DNA of 64,000 nucleotides from Salinibacterium sp. PAMC 21357 (GCF_000247645.1 NZ_AHWA01000006.1:1-64000), one strand, 5' to 3'; positions 33,440-43,103 are shown, numbered from the stretch's first letter. A program made the numbers and translations. Notes: generated by a model not told the origin, from the sequence alone.

Positions 33440-34864
33440 GTGACTGAATCAGCTAGCAGTGAGCCAGAAGCGCGAGGAGGAATCCGAGCGCTCTACGCCA
33501 ATCACCCCACAGCCTTCACCGTGGTGGTAGCGATTGTAGTTTTTGTACTGCTCGGAGTTGGAGCAGTATTCGCCGGAATTTCGGTTGGCTCCGCCAGCTC
33601 GGCAGATGATGTCACCCCAGACGAAGTCACTGCAGAGAAGCGGAGCCAACCGGATGTTACACCGGCCGGGGCATCCGTGCGCACTTGTTCGGTAGAAAAT
33701 TTTGCTTCTGTCGCCACTTTCCCTTCGCTAGCGGGCGTGATTACGGATGTTGGCACAGGTGAAGTGCTCTGGAACCGTGCAGCCGAGACGGCAGCAAGCC
33801 CGGCGCACATTGTCACGGCGTTGACCGGAGCGGCTGCCCTGCAGGCCCTTGGTCCCGAGACTCGCATCAGCACGACCGTTGTTGATGGCTCTACGCCTGG
33901 CTCGATTGTTTTGGTCGGCGGCGGGGATCCCACGCTCGCGACAACTAATGCGTCGTTCTATCGTGACGCTCCACAAATTTCTTCTCTCGCCTCGCAGGCG
34001 ATGTCGCGCTATGAAGACCTTCACCCCGGCGTGCCCATTACCAATATCGTGTTGGATTCAACGCTCTGGGATGCGAGCGATGCGTGGGATTCGAATTGGC
34101 CGGAACGGGAACGGACTGGCGGTTACCACGCGTCCGTCACCGCTCTGATGGTGAACGGCGATCGGGCTGACCCGACGACCGCGATTAGCCCGCGCGGCAC
34201 TGATCCGGTTCAATCTGCGGGGGAGGCGTTCGCGCAGGCTGCCGGGCTGCCGGCAGTGAGCTTCACGAAGGGTGCAGCCGTCGGCAGCACAGTCTTGGCT
34301 GAAGTTAAGTCGCAAACGGTGAGTGTTCTGGTGGAGCAAATGTTGCTCAGTGCCGATGACTCATTGGCCGAAGCTTTGGCGCGGCTCGTGTCGAAGAAGC
34401 TCAACCTTGACGGATCTGCTGCGTCTCTCGCTCAAGCAATTCCGAGTGCCTTGACCGACGCGGGCCTCGCCGAAGCGTCAGCGATTACCATCACCGATGG
34501 CTCAGGCTTGAGCCCCAAGAACCAGATTCCGCCGCTGTTCGTTTCACAGTTCATGGCGGAGGGGGCGACGGGTACTGGCGCGATTGCGGCCGTCTTCGCG
34601 ATGCTTCCTATTGGCGGTGTAAGCGGGGATCTGTACGACCGTTTTGTGGGGGATGCTGCCGTGGCATCCGGCCAGGTCGTGGCAAAGTCGGGGTGGACGA
34701 GCCTAGAACACTCGCTTGGCGGGGTAGTGACTGCTAGCGATGGCACCCAACTTGCCTTTGCGTTTTATGCAATTGGCGAAGGAATTTCTCGAGACGCCCG
34801 TGCGGCCCTCGATAACCTCACCGCCGGTGTCTATGCCTGCGGCAACAATCTCTCCAACTACTAG
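33440..34864 (+). CDS. PBP4/DacB-family (peptidase S13) protein with altered catalytic motifs
   Basis: This 474-residue membrane-anchored protein (helix about 25-48) has the fold of D-alanyl-D-alanine carboxypeptidase/endopeptidase, recognisable from LAGVITDVGTGEVLWNR, VLVGGGDPTL and DGSGLSPKN. The catalytic SxxK aligns with SPAH (120-123), so the general-base lysine is His. The SxN motif aligns with ADD (305-307). The third motif is KSG (416-418), close to the normal KTG. Loss of the Lys and of the SxN side chains suggests it may bind rather than hydrolyse peptidoglycan peptides. The family call is firm; the catalytic status is doubtful. Confidence 0.85.
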   Translation: MTESASSEPEARGGIRALYANHPTAFTVVVAIVVFVLLGVGAVFAGISVGSASSADDVTPDEVTAEKRSQPDVTPAGASVRTCSVENFASVATFPSLAGVITDVGTGEVLWNRAAETAASPAHIVTALTGAAALQALGPETRISTTVVDGSTPGSIVLVGGGDPTLATTNASFYRDAPQISSLASQAMSRYEDLHPGVPITNIVLDSTLWDASDAWDSNWPERERTGGYHASVTALMVNGDRADPTTAISPRGTDPVQSAGEAFAQAAGLPAVSFTKGAAVGSTVLAEVKSQTVSVLVEQMLLSADDSLAEALARLVSKKLNLDGSAASLAQAIPSALTDAGLAEASAITITDGSGLSPKNQIPPLFVSQFMAEGATGTGAIAAVFAMLPIGGVSGDLYDRFVGDAAVASGQVVAKSGWTSLEHSLGGVVTASDGTQLAFAFYAIGEGISRDARAALDNLTAGVYACGNNLSNY

Positions 34865-34875
34865 CCTGCGCGACC

Positions 34876-34881
34876 TACACT
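34876..34881 (+). promoter_or_regulatory. Probable -10 box of pncA (TACACT)
   Basis: TACACT is followed by 6 bases and the GTG at 34888, again a leaderless spacing. Confidence 0.45.
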
Positions 34882-34887
34882 TGAACA

Positions 34888-35472
34888 GTGGTTGCTGCGC
34901 TGTTCATTATTGACGTTCAAAACGACTTCACCGAGGGCGGGGCTCTCGGGGTTGCGGGTGGTGCTGCCGTTGCGGCCAACATCACCACATTCTTGTTGGT
35001 AAATGCCGAACGTTATGGTGTGATCATCGCGTCTCGCGATTGGCATGACGCCGACAACGACAATGGCGGTCACTTCGCTTCGGATGCCGAGCCCAACTTT
35101 GTGGACACCTGGCCAGTCCATTGTGTGGCCGGCACCGTTGGCGCCGAATATCACGCAGCCCTTAACACTGAGCAAGTCACTGTGCATGTTCGCAAGGGCC
35201 AAGGTGTGCCCGCCTATTCAATTTTCGAGGGCGTCACTGATGAGGGCGAGACTGTTTCGGCGCTGCTCGACCGCCTTGGAGTAGACAGTATCGATGTTGC
35301 GGGAATCGCTACCGACTATTGCGTGCTCGCGTCGGCGATGGATGCTTTAACAGCGGGTCGTGAGGTCACGGTGCTCACCGATTTGACGGCGGGTGTTGCG
35401 CCCGAATCGAGTGCGGCAGCTTTGATCACGATGAAAGACGCGGGCATCATGCTGGCGCCCGACAATGCCTGA
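34888..35472 (+). CDS. pncA: Nicotinamidase / isochorismatase-family hydrolase
   Basis: This 194-residue enzyme deamidates nicotinamide to nicotinate for NAD salvage. The catalytic triad is in place: Asp in FIIDVQNDF, Lys in HVRKGQG and Cys in GIATDYCVLAS. The metal-site residues lie in RDWHDADNDNGGHF. The length suits PncA. It overlaps the following membrane-protein gene by 8 bp. In some actinobacteria this enzyme activates pyrazinamide; here its normal role is salvage. Confidence 0.92.
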   Translation: MVAALFIIDVQNDFTEGGALGVAGGAAVAANITTFLLVNAERYGVIIASRDWHDADNDNGGHFASDAEPNFVDTWPVHCVAGTVGAEYHAALNTEQVTVHVRKGQGVPAYSIFEGVTDEGETVSALLDRLGVDSIDVAGIATDYCVLASAMDALTAGREVTVLTDLTAGVAPESSAAALITMKDAGIMLAPDNA

Positions 35473-36010
35473 ACAAGACGAGCTGAAACTTCCGGGTTTT
35501 ATCGCCGAGTCTGAGGTGCTTCCTGCAGCCAAGAACTTGGGATTGCGGTTGCTGGCGTTGCTGATCGGGTTGGGGCTTCTCCTTGGCCTCGCTGTTGCTG
35601 GCGGAACAGCTATGCTCACGACAATCTGGCCGACTGGGGATGGTTTGTGCGATGCCACCGCGGCGCCGTGCAGCGATGTCACGATTGAACAGATAGCGGC
35701 ATTCTCGGCGATCGACCTGCCGTCGACGGCCGAGGTTGAGGATGCGCAGTATGCGCGGGTTGAAAATACGGGACTGCTGTACGCGACGGTGATTGTGGCT
35801 GCGGGTGACCCCGACCCTTTGCGCAGCGGCGGTAGCTACCGGGTTTCTCCGTCGTTGTCGTGGGCATCCGAGGTTGATGTGTTGATGCTCGACAATCTGG
35901 TGCTCTATGAAGGGGTCGAATCCGTCACCGGGCCAGGGTTCGAGGCCGCCAGTGGCCAGCGCGCCGATGGGCGCACCGTCATTTTTATTCGCGTTACTCG
36001 GGCAATTTAG
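35465..36010 (+). CDS. Membrane-anchored protein, unknown function
   Basis: This 181-residue protein has a short acidic N terminus, one membrane helix (about 27-51) and an external domain with two cysteines (GLCDATAAPCSD) and a beta-rich C-terminal part ending GRTVIFIRVTRAI. It overlaps pncA by 8 bp and ends 1 bp before the TrmH start, so the three are an operon. No family is recognised. The overlap and the clear helix support it as real. Confidence 0.75.
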   Translation: MPEQDELKLPGFIAESEVLPAAKNLGLRLLALLIGLGLLLGLAVAGGTAMLTTIWPTGDGLCDATAAPCSDVTIEQIAAFSAIDLPSTAEVEDAQYARVENTGLLYATVIVAAGDPDPLRSGGSYRVSPSLSWASEVDVLMLDNLVLYEGVESVTGPGFEAASGQRADGRTVIFIRVTRAI

Positions 36011-36011
36011 C

Positions 36012-36812
36012 GTGCCGGTCATTCCTGTCACCGAGGTCAGCGATCCGCGTCTCGTCGACTATTCGCACCAGACCGATGTGGCGTTGCGCAAAGCTCAGGG
36101 CATCGAACACGGGCTCTATTTGGCGGAGTCGACGCTTGTGCTGCAGCGCGCGCTGCGTTCCGGCCACCGGGTGCGCTCGGTGCTTGCCCTCGGCACCTCG
36201 GTCGACGAGGTCGTCGAGCTCGTCGGTGATGACGTTCCCATTTTCACCGGCGATGACTCGTTGCTGGCCGAACTCACCGGCTATGTGCTGCACCGCGGGG
36301 TGATTGCCTCCCTGCATCGCCCGCCGTTACCCACGCCCGAATCATTGATTGCGGATGCTCGTCGCATCGTCATTCTCGAGAACGTCGTCGATCCCACTAA
36401 TGTTGGCGCCATCTTCCGCTCGGTCGCTGGGATCGGGGCGGATGCGGTGCTCGTCACCGAACAGTGCTCCGACCCGTTCTACCGCCGCGCAATCCGTGTC
36501 TCGATGGGAACGGTGCTGCAGGTGCCGTGGACTCGCATCGGCAACTGGACTGACACGCGTGCACTGCTCACGGCATCCGGATTCCAGATTGCCGCTCTCG
36601 CTCTCGAGGACGGTGCGGTGTCGCTGCGCGATTATGCGGCGGATGCTCCCGAAAAAGTCGCGATTGTGCTCGGCACCGAGGGCCACGGTCTCACGCGCGA
36701 AGCCATCGATGCCGCCGATACGATCGTGCAGATCCCGATGCGCCATGGAATCGACTCGCTCAACGTTGCCGCGACGGCTGCGGTCGCGATGTTCGCGCTC
36801 GCGGTCGAGTAG
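36012..36812 (+). CDS. TrmH-family (SpoU) RNA methyltransferase
   Basis: This 266-residue SPOUT enzyme transfers methyl from SAM to a ribose 2'-OH of tRNA or rRNA. The N-terminal substrate-binding domain (about 1-100) includes LAESTLVLQRAL. The three SPOUT motifs follow: DPTNVGAIFRSV, VLGTEGHGL and IPMRHGIDSLNVA, forming the trefoil knot. The GTG at 36012 is chosen because it immediately follows the upstream stop and gives the conserved N terminus. The target nucleotide cannot be told from sequence. Confidence 0.9.
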   Translation: MPVIPVTEVSDPRLVDYSHQTDVALRKAQGIEHGLYLAESTLVLQRALRSGHRVRSVLALGTSVDEVVELVGDDVPIFTGDDSLLAELTGYVLHRGVIASLHRPPLPTPESLIADARRIVILENVVDPTNVGAIFRSVAGIGADAVLVTEQCSDPFYRRAIRVSMGTVLQVPWTRIGNWTDTRALLTASGFQIAALALEDGAVSLRDYAADAPEKVAIVLGTEGHGLTREAIDAADTIVQIPMRHGIDSLNVAATAAVAMFALAVE

Positions 36813-36839
36813 CGCGCCGCCTCCACCAGCAGCGCGCTA
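36810..36839. terminator. Possible terminator between convergent TrmH and ABC exporter genes
   Basis: An 8-bp perfect stem, TAGCGCGC (36810-36817) with GCGCGCTA (36832-36839), includes the TrmH stop codon. It lacks a T-run, so termination strength is uncertain. Confidence 0.4.
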
Positions 36840-36855
36840 ACCCGCTCTCGACTAA

Positions 36856-38727
36856 CTACACCAGCAGCTGGTGCTTGGCCAGATCCTTGTAGAGTGGGGT
36901 CGACTTCACGAGCTCGGAGTGGGTTCCGACGCCCACGACCTTGCCCTTGTCGAGCACGACGATCTGGTCGGAGTCGACGACCGTCGAGAGACGGTGCGCG
37001 ATCACGATGAGGGTGCGGTTCTCGGCCACAGCGTCGATGGCTTCGCGGAGCATCTGCTCGTTGAGGCCGTCCAAGCTTGAGGTCGATTCGTCGAGCAACA
37101 GAATCGGGGGAGCGGCGAGCAGCGTGCGGGCGATTGCGAGACGCTGACGCTCACCACCAGAGAGCATCACGCCGTCTTCGCCGACAGCGGCATCCAAACC
37201 GGCAGGGTTGCGGTCGAGCACGGCAGTGAGGTTCACAGCAGCGATGACGTTGATACATTCTTCATCGGTGGCATTGGGCGCACCGATGAGGAGATTTTGG
37301 CGGATGGTGCCCGCGAGCACGGGAGCGTCCTGTTCGACGTAGCCAATTTGCGCGCGCAGCTCTTCACGATTGAGACCGCGAAGATCATCGCCGCCGAGGC
37401 GCACAACGCCACCGGTTGGATCGTAGAAGCGCTCGATGAGGGCCAGGATGGTGCTCTTGCCAGCGCCCGAGGGCCCAACAATGGCGGTACGTTCGCCGCG
37501 CTTCACCGCGAAGCTGACTCCGCGCAAAACGGTGAGGTCAATCTCTTCGGCAGCGGATTCTGTGCCGGCGTGCTTGAGTTCGGCCAGTTCCGATTCTGCT
37601 TGCACGAGCACCGAATCGCGGGGGTAGGAGAATTCGACGTTGTCGAAAGTGATCGCGGCATCCGACTCGACACTGGCGACTGCAACGACATTGGCGTCAG
37701 ACTCGAGCTCGCTGGGGAGCTTGATGATCTCTTGGATGCGACCAAGGGCACCCAGAGCTTGGTTCACGGCAGTAATCGCGCCGAAGGCTTGACCGAGGGG
37801 CATGATCATGAGGAAGAGGAACAGGATGAACGCCACGAGGTTCGCGACCGTGATCGCACCGCTGGCGACGCGGTATCCGCCAACACCGAGCACGACGAGG
37901 AACGAGACCTGCAGGGCGATACCCGCGATCGGAACCACGAGGGCTGAGATCTTGGCAACGCTAATGCCCATCTTCCACGCACCGAGGGCATCCTCGTTCA
38001 CAGCCTCAATTTCACGCTCAGTAGCGTTGGACGCGCGCAGGGTTCGCACCGCGGAGATGGCGCGCTCTACGGCAGCAGCCAGGTCGCCGACCTTGCGCTG
38101 GGCCCGCTGGCTCGCGATCCGGATGCGCTTCGACAGGGTAGTGACGGTGACGACGGCGATGGCAACGACCAGCACGGTAAGACCGAGAAGTACGGGGTCA
38201 ATGATGAGCATCGCGATGAGCGCGCCCACGAAGGTGATCGAGCCACCGATTGCTTCGACGAGTCCCTGGGTGAGAACCGCACGCAGCAGGGTCGTGTCGC
38301 TGCCAACACGAGAGACGAGGTCACCGGTGCGGCGACGGTCGAACTCTGAGATGGGGAGGTTGAGCATCCGGCTCACTAGGCGACGACGGCTCGAGAGCAC
38401 GACTCCTTCACCAGTGCGCTGCAAGAGGTAGTGCTGGTAGCCGCTGATGAGGCCCGAGATAACGACGAGACCGACGAGGAGCCACACGAGGGTGCCGAGT
38501 GATTTTCCCGCCTCGACGATCGTGATGACCTGACTCACGAGCAGCGGTTGCGCAAGCGAAGCGCCGGCACCGAGCACGCTCAGGACGATCACAAAGATCA
38601 GAACTTTGCGGTGCTCCAGCAGGTAGGGGAACAATTCGCTGAACTTGGCGCGGGGGCCATCGTCGACTTTATCGGCCGATGCCGAACGGCCGCGGCGAGG
38701 AGCAGAGGTGTGTGAAGTCGAGCTCAT
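36856..38727 (-). CDS. ABC exporter, fused permease and ATPase
   Basis: This 623-residue half-transporter works as a homodimer to export a lipid, drug or peptide. Six membrane helices span about residues 35-330 and the nucleotide-binding domain spans about 370-610. The domain has Walker A GPSGAGKST, signature LSGGERQRLAIART, Walker B ILLLDESTSSLD and the H-loop VIAHRLSTV. The N terminus is basic and Ser-rich. It is monocistronic, with 191 bp of upstream DNA that shows no other gene. Substrate is unknown. Confidence 0.92.
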   Translation of the reverse strand: MSSTSHTSAPRRGRSASADKVDDGPRAKFSELFPYLLEHRKVLIFVIVLSVLGAGASLAQPLLVSQVITIVEAGKSLGTLVWLLVGLVVISGLISGYQHYLLQRTGEGVVLSSRRRLVSRMLNLPISEFDRRRTGDLVSRVGSDTTLLRAVLTQGLVEAIGGSITFVGALIAMLIIDPVLLGLTVLVVAIAVVTVTTLSKRIRIASQRAQRKVGDLAAAVERAISAVRTLRASNATEREIEAVNEDALGAWKMGISVAKISALVVPIAGIALQVSFLVVLGVGGYRVASGAITVANLVAFILFLFLMIMPLGQAFGAITAVNQALGALGRIQEIIKLPSELESDANVVAVASVESDAAITFDNVEFSYPRDSVLVQAESELAELKHAGTESAAEEIDLTVLRGVSFAVKRGERTAIVGPSGAGKSTILALIERFYDPTGGVVRLGGDDLRGLNREELRAQIGYVEQDAPVLAGTIRQNLLIGAPNATDEECINVIAAVNLTAVLDRNPAGLDAAVGEDGVMLSGGERQRLAIARTLLAAPPILLLDESTSSLDGLNEQMLREAIDAVAENRTLIVIAHRLSTVVDSDQIVVLDKGKVVGVGTHSELVKSTPLYKDLAKHQLLV

Positions 38728-38918
38728 GAGATTTCTCGTTGTCCCAAAAATGTAGGGCGAAGGTGCCGCAGAAAATTAGCGACATCGGCATCAGCAATCA
38801 GCCTCTAAAACACTAGGCCTTCTGTCTGGGCGCTGCGTACAACTTCCGGGGTATCCGACTGTCGTGAAGGTACGACTGTGAGAGTGCTTTCGGCGCGACT
38901 ACCCCGCTGTGAGTGAAA

Positions 38919-39290
38919 TCACTGCGCACTCTGGGGAGAGATGGCGTCTAGCAGCACGTTTCGGGAGCTCTTCGCGTCGTCTACGGACAGGTTCAGCTGC
39001 TGGAAGTGCTGGTCTCCCGCGATGGTGATTCTCAGCACCTCGCCTGAACCCAAGTAATTCCAGAAATGTCTCTCACCGGGCGGGTGAAAAGTTCCACACA
39101 GCTTGCCCATGAAATCGAGCCCCGGGCCACGCCATCCGGTCGGGACTCTACTGGCGTGGCGTTCGATGCGAACACCACTAATATTCACCAGCGCAACAAC
39201 GACATTTTTTCGGAAGCACCAGAGACGGTCGAGTCCTCGCGGGGTCACGGTGAGAACCCCACCAGTAATACGCAAATCGTTCCTGCTCAT
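38919..39290 (-). CDS. Small PH-like/DUF protein, unknown function
   Basis: This 123-residue soluble protein contains GLDRLWCFRKNVVV, WRGPGLDFMGKLCGTFHPPG and RHFWNYLGSGEVLRITIAGD. This pattern is shared by small actinobacterial proteins with a beta-rich PH-like fold; I know no function for them. It lies 46 bp beyond the end of ribH on the same strand and ends well before the exporter start, so it may be weakly co-transcribed with the riboflavin genes or separate. Confidence 0.7.
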   Translation of the reverse strand: MSRNDLRITGGVLTVTPRGLDRLWCFRKNVVVALVNISGVRIERHASRVPTGWRGPGLDFMGKLCGTFHPPGERHFWNYLGSGEVLRITIAGDQHFQQLNLSVDDAKSSRNVLLDAISPQSAQ

Positions 39291-39336
39291 TGAGTGTTTT
39301 CCGATCGTGTAACTCGACTATAGGTGCGCTTCGCCG

Positions 39337-39810
39337 CTACTCCCCGCGAATTTGGCGCAACAGCACCGCGGTCGCGATAGCCGCGTTGGCGGCCTCTTCG
39401 CCCTTGTCCTCTTTCGAGCCTTCTAGCCCGGCACGATCGAGGCCCTGCTGTTCGTCGTCGAGCGTGAGCACGCCAAAGCCCACCGGTTTGCCGGTCAGGA
39501 TCGACACTTGCGTGAGGCCGCTGGTGGCGGCATCCGACACGTATTCAAAGTGGGGTGTGCCCCCACGGATGATGACGCCGAGAGCAACAACGGCATCCGC
39601 CCCAGCATCCAGGGCTGCCTTGCTCGCCACGGGCAGCTCGAAGCTGCCGGGAACCCGCACCTCGGTAACCTCAGCGTTGGCTGCCTTGAGGGCGCGGTGG
39701 GCGCCGGCGAGCAGTCCGTTAGTGATGACCTCATGCCACTGACCGGCGATGATCGTGACCTTGAGGCCGGTTGCGTCGGTAACGATTTCGGGGGATCCTG
39801 CGCCACTCAT
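39337..39810 (-). CDS. ribH: 6,7-dimethyl-8-ribityllumazine synthase
   Basis: This 157-residue lumazine synthase joins the pyrimidine and dihydroxybutanone phosphate branches of riboflavin synthesis. The conserved pieces are [11 protein letters not shown], the [13 protein letters not shown] turn, [17 protein letters not shown] and [14 protein letters not shown]. The length fits the icosahedral capsid-forming type. It is the last rib gene, with its start overlapping the ribBA stop by 1 bp. Confidence 0.95.
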   Translation of the reverse strand: MSGAGSPEIVTDATGLKVTIIAGQWHEVITNGLLAGAHRALKAANAEVTEVRVPGSFELPVASKAALDAGADAVVALGVIIRGGTPHFEYVSDAATSGLTQVSILTGKPVGFGVLTLDDEQQGLDRAGLEGSKEDKGEEAANAAIATAVLLRQIRGE

Positions 39811-41102
39811 CAGAGGCCTTTCGCGGTAAGTCGTGCTTCAGCGAGCACGGCGGTGGTGGGGAGTTGGTGGCCCATACGGTCACGCTTGGTTTCGAGGTAA
39901 CCCTCATTGCCGGCGCCGACGCCCACAACGAGCGGCACGAGTTCGCCGACAATAACGCCACGCTCTTCAAGCTGACGCTTCTTCTCGGGGTTGTTGCTGA
40001 GCAGGCTGACCGAGGAGATTCCAAGATCCTTGAGGATGCCAACAGCAGCCCCATAGTCGCGGGAGTCGGCGGGCAGTCCCAGGGCCAGGTTCGCATCCAG
40101 AGTGTCGAGCCCATCTTCTTGCAGGCGGTAAGCGCGCAGCTTGTTGATGAGTCCGATACCACGACCTTCGTGGCCGCGCAGGTAAATCACGGCGCCACCC
40201 TCGCGTTGGATGGTCTCGAGCGCACTATCGAGCTGAGGGCCGCACTCGCACTTGAGCGAACCGAACGCTTCCCCCGTGAGGCACTCCGAGTGCACGCGCA
40301 CCAGAGTGGGGCCGTCGCCGGTGTGGTCGAGGGTTCCGGGCGCGATGAACGCGACGTGATCGGCGCCCGTCGAGTTGTCGCGATAGGCCCGCACCGTGAA
40401 GGATCCGTGCACGGTCGGGATCGTGGTTTCGACTTCGAACTGCACGCGACTCATCTCCGGGATCGGTTCGATCGGTGCCGGGATGGTGTCGCAGCGGTTC
40501 TCTTCGAGCCAGTGCATGAGGTCCAGAATCGTGATGACGAGCACATCTTCGCGCGCACCGAACTCGATCAGTTCGGGCAGGCGCATCATCTCGCCCGAGT
40601 CGAGCACAATCTCCGAGATCGCCGCAACGGGGCGCAGTCCAGCGAGCTTCATCAGATCGACGGATGCTTCGGTGTGGCCGTCGCGCTCGCGCACTCCACC
40701 ATCGACTGCGCGTAGCGGCATGATGTGGCCAGGGCGGTGCAGGCTCGACGGTTGCGAAACAGGGTCGGCGAGCACCCGCAGAGTGTGGGCCCGATCGGAG
40801 GCGCTGATGCCGGTGCTGAGACGGTTCGCGGCATCCACCGACACGGTGTACGCCGTGCCGCGGGGGTCTTCGTTGTGAGCAACCATCGGCGGCAGCGCCA
40901 GCGCATCGGCGATTTCGTTGGTCATCGGGGCGCAGATGAAGCCGGAGGAGTGGCGGACCATCCAGGCGATCCACTCTTGGCTGGCGAGCTCGGCGGAGAT
41001 GATGACATCGCCCTCGTTCTCGCGGCCCTCATCGTCGGCAACGATCACGGGGCGGCCAGCGCGCAACGCTTCAACGGCCTGGGGGATGGTGGCGAGGCTC
41101 AT
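39810..41102 (-). CDS. ribBA: Bifunctional DHBP synthase / GTP cyclohydrolase II
   Basis: This 430-residue enzyme starts both branches of riboflavin synthesis. The N-terminal RibB domain carries [12 protein letters not shown] and [10 protein letters not shown]. The C-terminal RibA domain carries the zinc site [18 protein letters not shown] and the GTP-binding [12 protein letters not shown]. Both halves look complete. It overlaps ribE by 4 bp and ribH by 1 bp. Confidence 0.95.
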   Translation of the reverse strand: MSLATIPQAVEALRAGRPVIVADDEGRENEGDVIISAELASQEWIAWMVRHSSGFICAPMTNEIADALALPPMVAHNEDPRGTAYTVSVDAANRLSTGISASDRAHTLRVLADPVSQPSSLHRPGHIMPLRAVDGGVRERDGHTEASVDLMKLAGLRPVAAISEIVLDSGEMMRLPELIEFGAREDVLVITILDLMHWLEENRCDTIPAPIEPIPEMSRVQFEVETTIPTVHGSFTVRAYRDNSTGADHVAFIAPGTLDHTGDGPTLVRVHSECLTGEAFGSLKCECGPQLDSALETIQREGGAVIYLRGHEGRGIGLINKLRAYRLQEDGLDTLDANLALGLPADSRDYGAAVGILKDLGISSVSLLSNNPEKKRQLEERGVIVGELVPLVVGVGAGNEGYLETKRDRMGHQLPTTAVLAEARLTAKGL

Positions 41103-41722
41103 GACCCGCTCCTTTCGTGACGCTGATCAGCGTCGGTGAACTCGGCCATCCGGGCCACATGGCGCGCCAGGATGTCGGTTTCGATGTTGACGGAGTCGCC
41201 CACAGCGAGCGCTCCCAACGTTGTAGCGGTGAGGGTTTCGGGAATCAGCGAAACCTCGAACCAGTCGCGACCCACAGCACTCACCGTGAGCGAGACGCCG
41301 TGCACCGCGATCGAACCCTTGCGGGCGACGAGTGGCGCGAGTTCTTCGGTGAGGCTGAAACGCAGGATGCTCCAGCTGCCCTCATCGGTGACGCTCAGCA
41401 CGGTGCTCGTGCCGTCAATGTGACCCTGCACGATGTGGCCGCCGAGGCGATCGCCGACCTGCATAGCGCGCTCAATGTTCACGCGAGCACCGGCGGCGAG
41501 CGAGCCGAGCGTGCTCATGTCGAGGGTGACTCCCATGACGTCGGCTGTAAACCAGTCGGGTCCCTGATCGACGACGGTGAGACACACGCCGCTGACGCTG
41601 ATCGAGTCACCGTGGCCGGCATCCGATACCGCCTTCGGGGCACGCACCGTGAGGCGCGCACCGTCGTCGGTCGCGGCGAATTCGACGACGTCGCCGAGTT
41701 CTTCAATGATTCCGGTAAACAT
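41099..41722 (-). CDS. ribE: Riboflavin synthase alpha subunit
   Basis: This 207-residue enzyme dismutates two lumazines to riboflavin. It shows the internal duplication of two lumazine-binding repeats: MFTGIIEELGDV with GVCLTVVD in the first half, GHIVQGHIDGTS with GVSLTVSAVG in the second. The start is 2 bp downstream of ribD and the end overlaps ribBA by 4 bp. The gene is named ribC in some species. Confidence 0.95.
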   Translation of the reverse strand: MFTGIIEELGDVVEFAATDDGARLTVRAPKAVSDAGHGDSISVSGVCLTVVDQGPDWFTADVMGVTLDMSTLGSLAAGARVNIERAMQVGDRLGGHIVQGHIDGTSTVLSVTDEGSWSILRFSLTEELAPLVARKGSIAVHGVSLTVSAVGRDWFEVSLIPETLTATTLGALAVGDSVNIETDILARHVARMAEFTDADQRHERSGS

Positions 41723-41724
41723 GG

Positions 41725-42831
41725 TTACGCTTCCGTCTCTGTCGCCGGGGCGACCGTTGGCTCTGTCGCCGGGTGCTGTACTGCAGGCTGGGCGGCTGCT
41801 GTCTTGCTGGGCGCCGGGCGGGCGACAATCAGCACGTCGTTGCCCAGCGGGCGAAGTTCAGTGATGCTGAGGTCTTTCGCCTCAGCCATGGTCGTGACCC
41901 CGAGCTCGCCGAGCGCGACCTTCGGTCCGCCCAACAGTTTCGGGGCCAGATAGATGAGCAGTTCATCCGCAAGCCCCGCAGCGATGAACGCGCTCGCGAT
42001 AGTCGGGCCGCCTTCAACGAAGACGCGACGGATGCCCGCCTCAAACAGTTCGCTCAGTGCGGCGTTAAGGTCCCGGCCGTCAAACTGACGCAGTTGCTCG
42101 GGGTGCTGGCGCAGTTTCGCCGCCGCCGGAATCTCGCGTCGACCAAGCACCACCGGCTGCGGTTGCGACTCGAGCAGCTCGCCGGCGTCGCCCCGTGCGG
42201 TCAGGCTCGGGTCATCGGCGAGCACCGTGCCTGTGCCCACGACGATCGCATCGGCGCGCGCTCGTTGCTCGTGCACGTGCTGACGAGCGGCGGTGCCGGT
42301 GATCCACTGGCTCGTGCCGTCGGCGGCCGCAGCGCGACCGTCCAGGGTCGATGCCCACTTCACCGTGACGTGCGGACGCTGCAGTCGCGCAGCCGTCAGC
42401 CACGAGTGCAAAAACTCTTCGGCTTCGGCCTGCGCGATGCCAGCGATCACTTCGACGCCACCAGCGCGGAGGCGTTCGGCGCCGCCAGCGGAATTCGCCC
42501 CGGGGTCAGACACCGCGTAGACGACGCGGCTCACGCCAGCATCGAGCAGGGCTTGAGCGCAGGGGCCGGTGCGGCCGTGGTGGTTGCAGGGTTCGAGGGT
42601 GACGACGGCGGTGAGGCCGGCAGCGTCGCCGCCAAGCGTGGTGAGGGCATCCACTTCAGCGTGAGGAGTTCCGGCGCCGTGATGCCAGCCTTCAGCAACG
42701 ATGTCGCCAGCGTCGTTGACGAGGACGCAACCAACCTGAGGGTTGCCGCCGGTGACGGGACCACGACTGGCAAGCGACAGCGCATGAAGCATCAGCTTCT
42801 CGACCTGCGCGTGCTGTTCTGGTGTGGTCAT
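41725..42831 (-). CDS. ribD: Riboflavin biosynthesis deaminase/reductase
   Basis: This 368-residue bifunctional protein deaminates and reduces the pyrimidine intermediate. The N-terminal cytidine-deaminase-like zinc site is PHAEVDAL with TLEPCNHHGRTGPC. The reductase domain has VKWASTLDGRAA and VFVEGGPTIASAFI. An Ala/Pro/Thr-rich tail of about 30 residues is extra to the family. It is first in the rib operon and is preceded by the FMN riboswitch. Confidence 0.94.
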   Translation of the reverse strand: MTTPEQHAQVEKLMLHALSLASRGPVTGGNPQVGCVLVNDAGDIVAEGWHHGAGTPHAEVDALTTLGGDAAGLTAVVTLEPCNHHGRTGPCAQALLDAGVSRVVYAVSDPGANSAGGAERLRAGGVEVIAGIAQAEAEEFLHSWLTAARLQRPHVTVKWASTLDGRAAAADGTSQWITGTAARQHVHEQRARADAIVVGTGTVLADDPSLTARGDAGELLESQPQPVVLGRREIPAAAKLRQHPEQLRQFDGRDLNAALSELFEAGIRRVFVEGGPTIASAFIAAGLADELLIYLAPKLLGGPKVALGELGVTTMAEAKDLSITELRPLGNDVLIVARPAPSKTAAAQPAVQHPATEPTVAPATETEA

Positions 42832-42932
42832 CCGGCTCTCGTCTCGTGGGACGCGCTCCGGGAAAATGGGTTCGAAAAACCCCGCTGAGTTATCGAGTTC
42901 ACCCAGAATGTGGGCAAGCTAAATGGTTCAGC

Positions 42933-43085
42933 TCGTGCTTCCTCTTATCCGGACTGAGAAATCTTGCGATCTCATTACCGTCGGTCCCGGAATTTCACCA
43001 GGTCAACCGTCCCGAAGTTTTCACTTCGTCGCGGGTCGCGGACTATAACCGCCGGTTCGGATTCTCACCGAGCCCCGGAGCACGT
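42933..43085 (-). promoter_or_regulatory. FMN riboswitch (RFN element)
   Basis: The reverse strand has the conserved RFN blocks in order: GGGGCTCGGTGAGAATCC, GAACCGGCGGTTATAGTCCG, a variable hairpin, GGTGAAATTCCGGGACCGAC, GGTAATGAGATCGCAAGA and the closing TCAGTCCGGATAAGAGG. FMN binding is expected to reduce expression of the downstream rib genes. About 100 bp separate it from ribD and hold the expression platform. Confidence 0.95.
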
Positions 43086-43097
43086 TTTGCTTTGCTT

Positions 43098-43103
43098 AGT
43101 CTA
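43098..43103 (-). promoter_or_regulatory. Probable -10 box of the rib operon (TAGACT)
   Basis: TAGACT on the reverse strand is placed so that transcription would start about 6 bases before the riboswitch 5' stem. The -35 is weak. Confidence 0.45.

Noticed and set aside
38728-38918. Possible small gene between the ABC exporter and the PH-like gene
   Set aside because: No frame longer than a few dozen codons with a ribosome site was found. It is most likely the exporter's promoter region.
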